Assembly: GCA_937943045.1 (NCBI GenBank)
Contig: CALEBN010000059.1
Coordinates: forward strand, 1-5,048
Reading direction: 5' to 3'
DNA length: 5,048 nucleotides
Source: an uncultured Collinsella sp.
GTDB lineage: Bacteria; Actinomycetota; Coriobacteriia; Coriobacteriales; Coriobacteriaceae
Every line of letters begins with the position of its first letter. The first letter of the stretch is position 1. The notes beneath the pieces are model-generated. The model worked only from the letters and a program-made list of their open reading frames with translations. It was not told the DNA's origin and did not search any database. Made by a program: the position numbers and the translations under genes. Shown piece by piece: positions 4,105 through 5,048 of this stretch.

Positions 4105-5048
4105 TTAGCATGAAGACAAGAAACTAGCAGCCGCCTCCGCAGCAAGAGCACCATCGGAAACCGCAGTAACAACCTGACGTAAAGGCGTAGTGCGCACATC
4201 GCCTGCGGCGAATAAGCCCGGAACCGATGTTGCTCCGCCCTCATCAGCAACAATGTAACCCGACTCATCAAGCTCAACGATCCCATCAAGCCATGCCGTA
4301 TCGGGACGTGCTCCGATGGCAACAAAGATCCCTTGGGCTCGAATCGTGCTCGTTTCCCCTGTCAAAACGCTTTTTAGCCGAGCACCACTTACGCGGCCCT
4401 CTTCCTGCAAGACATCCGACACAATACAGTTCCAATGCACTACCAGGTTCTCTATGCCCTTAAGCTGCTTGGCATACCAAGGGCTCGCTTTCAGCTCTTC
4501 GCGGCGATGCACCAAATGAACTGTTTGCGCAATGCGGCATAAATACACCACATCGGCAACAGCGCTATCGCCACCGCCCACCACAATCACGTCTTTGTCA
4601 CGAAAGAAATTGCCATCGCAGGTTGCGCAATACGATATGCCCTTCCCCACTAAGGCAGCAGCACCGTCAATAGGAAGAGGCACAGGTTTCGCCCCCGTAG
4701 CAATCACCACACTCCGCGCAGGATAGGAATGCTGCGTTCCTTGAACCACGAATCTAGCATCGCCGGAATTCCCTTCGTTCACCGAAATGCCTACAGCTTT
4801 GTCGCTTTCAATAACAGCGCCAAATCGTTCCGCCTGCGCCTGCAACGAGTAAGCCGCCTCAAATCCATTGATTCCCTCGGGAAACCCTGGATAATTCTCA
4901 AGATTGTCGATAGAGAGAAGCTGCCCTCCCGCTCCAAGTTCGTCCAAAACCACCGCGGAAAGGCCAGCACGTGCAGCGTAGATGCTCGCGGTAAGCCCAG
5001 CAGGACCTGCACCCACAATCACGATATCGTTAATTTTTTTCTCGACCA
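4105..5048 (-). CDS. trxB: thioredoxin reductase (5' end just outside the window)
   Basis: FAD enzyme that passes electrons from NADPH to thioredoxin in the cytoplasm. The FAD-binding motif IVIVGAGPAGLTA lies at the N terminus; the redox-active pair is CATC in YCATCDGNFF; the NADPH-binding motif VVGGGDSA and HRREELKAS follow; and the C-terminal FAD motif is FAAGDVRTTPLRQVVTAVSDG. The length (about 314 residues) is normal. A GTG at 5022 is not the true start, because it would cut the first beta strand: the frame stays open upstream as VEKKINDIVIVGAG. The codon before that V ends in TG at the last two bases of the window, so the start codon probably begins one base beyond 5048. The gene ends in TAA at 4105-4107. 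The sequence resembles Coriobacteriia homologues from memory. No thioredoxin gene is visible. Confidence 0.95.
   Translation of the reverse strand, partial: VEKKINDIVIVGAGPAGLTASIYAARAGLSAVVLDELGAGGQLLSIDNLENYPGFPEGINGFEAAYSLQAQAERFGAVIESDKAVGISVNEGNSGDARFVVQGTQHSYPARSVVIATGAKPVPLPIDGAAALVGKGISYCATCDGNFFRDKDVIVVGGGDSAVADVVYLCRIAQTVHLVHRREELKASPWYAKQLKGIENLVVHWNCIVSDVLQEEGRVSGARLKSVLTGETSTIRAQGIFVAIGARPDTAWLDGIVELDESGYIVADEGGATSVPGLFAAGDVRTTPLRQVVTAVSDGALAAEAAASFLSSC

Noticed and set aside
1..5048. CRISPR array, prophage, toxin-antitoxin pair or defence system
   Set aside because: No regularly spaced repeats, no phage genes, no toxin beside the HTH gene and no nuclease or defence domain other than the IS110 transposase were found.

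Overview
This window holds two unlike halves, and the evidence suggests a mobile or metagenomic context. Positions 1-2891 carry the N-terminal part of an alphaproteobacterial-looking dnaE (minus strand), a complete IS110-family transposase gene (minus strand) in an AT-rich, heavily structured segment, and a small HipB/Xre-like helix-turn-helix gene (plus strand). Positions 2947-5048 carry prfA (release factor 1) and an almost complete trxB (thioredoxin reductase), both on the minus strand. Their protein sequences look actinobacterial (Coriobacteriia-like), and isoleucine and lysine codon choice shifts from mixed/ATT-AAA in dnaE to ATC/AAG in prfA. The two halves meet at a perfect 14-bp inverted repeat (2898-2933). 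I cannot tell horizontal transfer from a chimeric contig without a search; taxonomic statements come from remembered family sequences, not from a database.

Layout. (1) 1-1140: dnaE, running off the left edge just before its catalytic aspartates, with a good sigma70-type promoter (1170-1198) and a ribosome binding site inside a small hairpin. (2) 1199-1438: noncoding, with three stem-loops (1271-1386). (3) 1439-2371: IS110-family DEDD transposase. (4) 2372-2650: noncoding and strongly structured, with three stem-loops upstream of the transposase on its own strand. Their order and form (5' hairpin, large stem with an internal loop and cap hairpin, then a second stem-loop) match the layout known for IS110 bridge RNAs. 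(5) 2664-2891: HTH gene. (6) 2898-2933: terminator-like hairpin between convergent genes. (7) 2947-4008: prfA. (8) 4105-5048: trxB.

The most interesting signal is the candidate bridge RNA. One arm of its internal loop (2491-2500) repeats exactly, over 10 bases and in the orientation expected of a left-target guide, in the sequence next to the HTH start (2651-2660). This would place the element's left edge near 2650, between the HTH gene's ribosome binding site and whatever lay upstream. The right edge is not resolved, and no equally good right-target match was found. dnaE, prfA and trxB are housekeeping genes with no evident functional link to the element.
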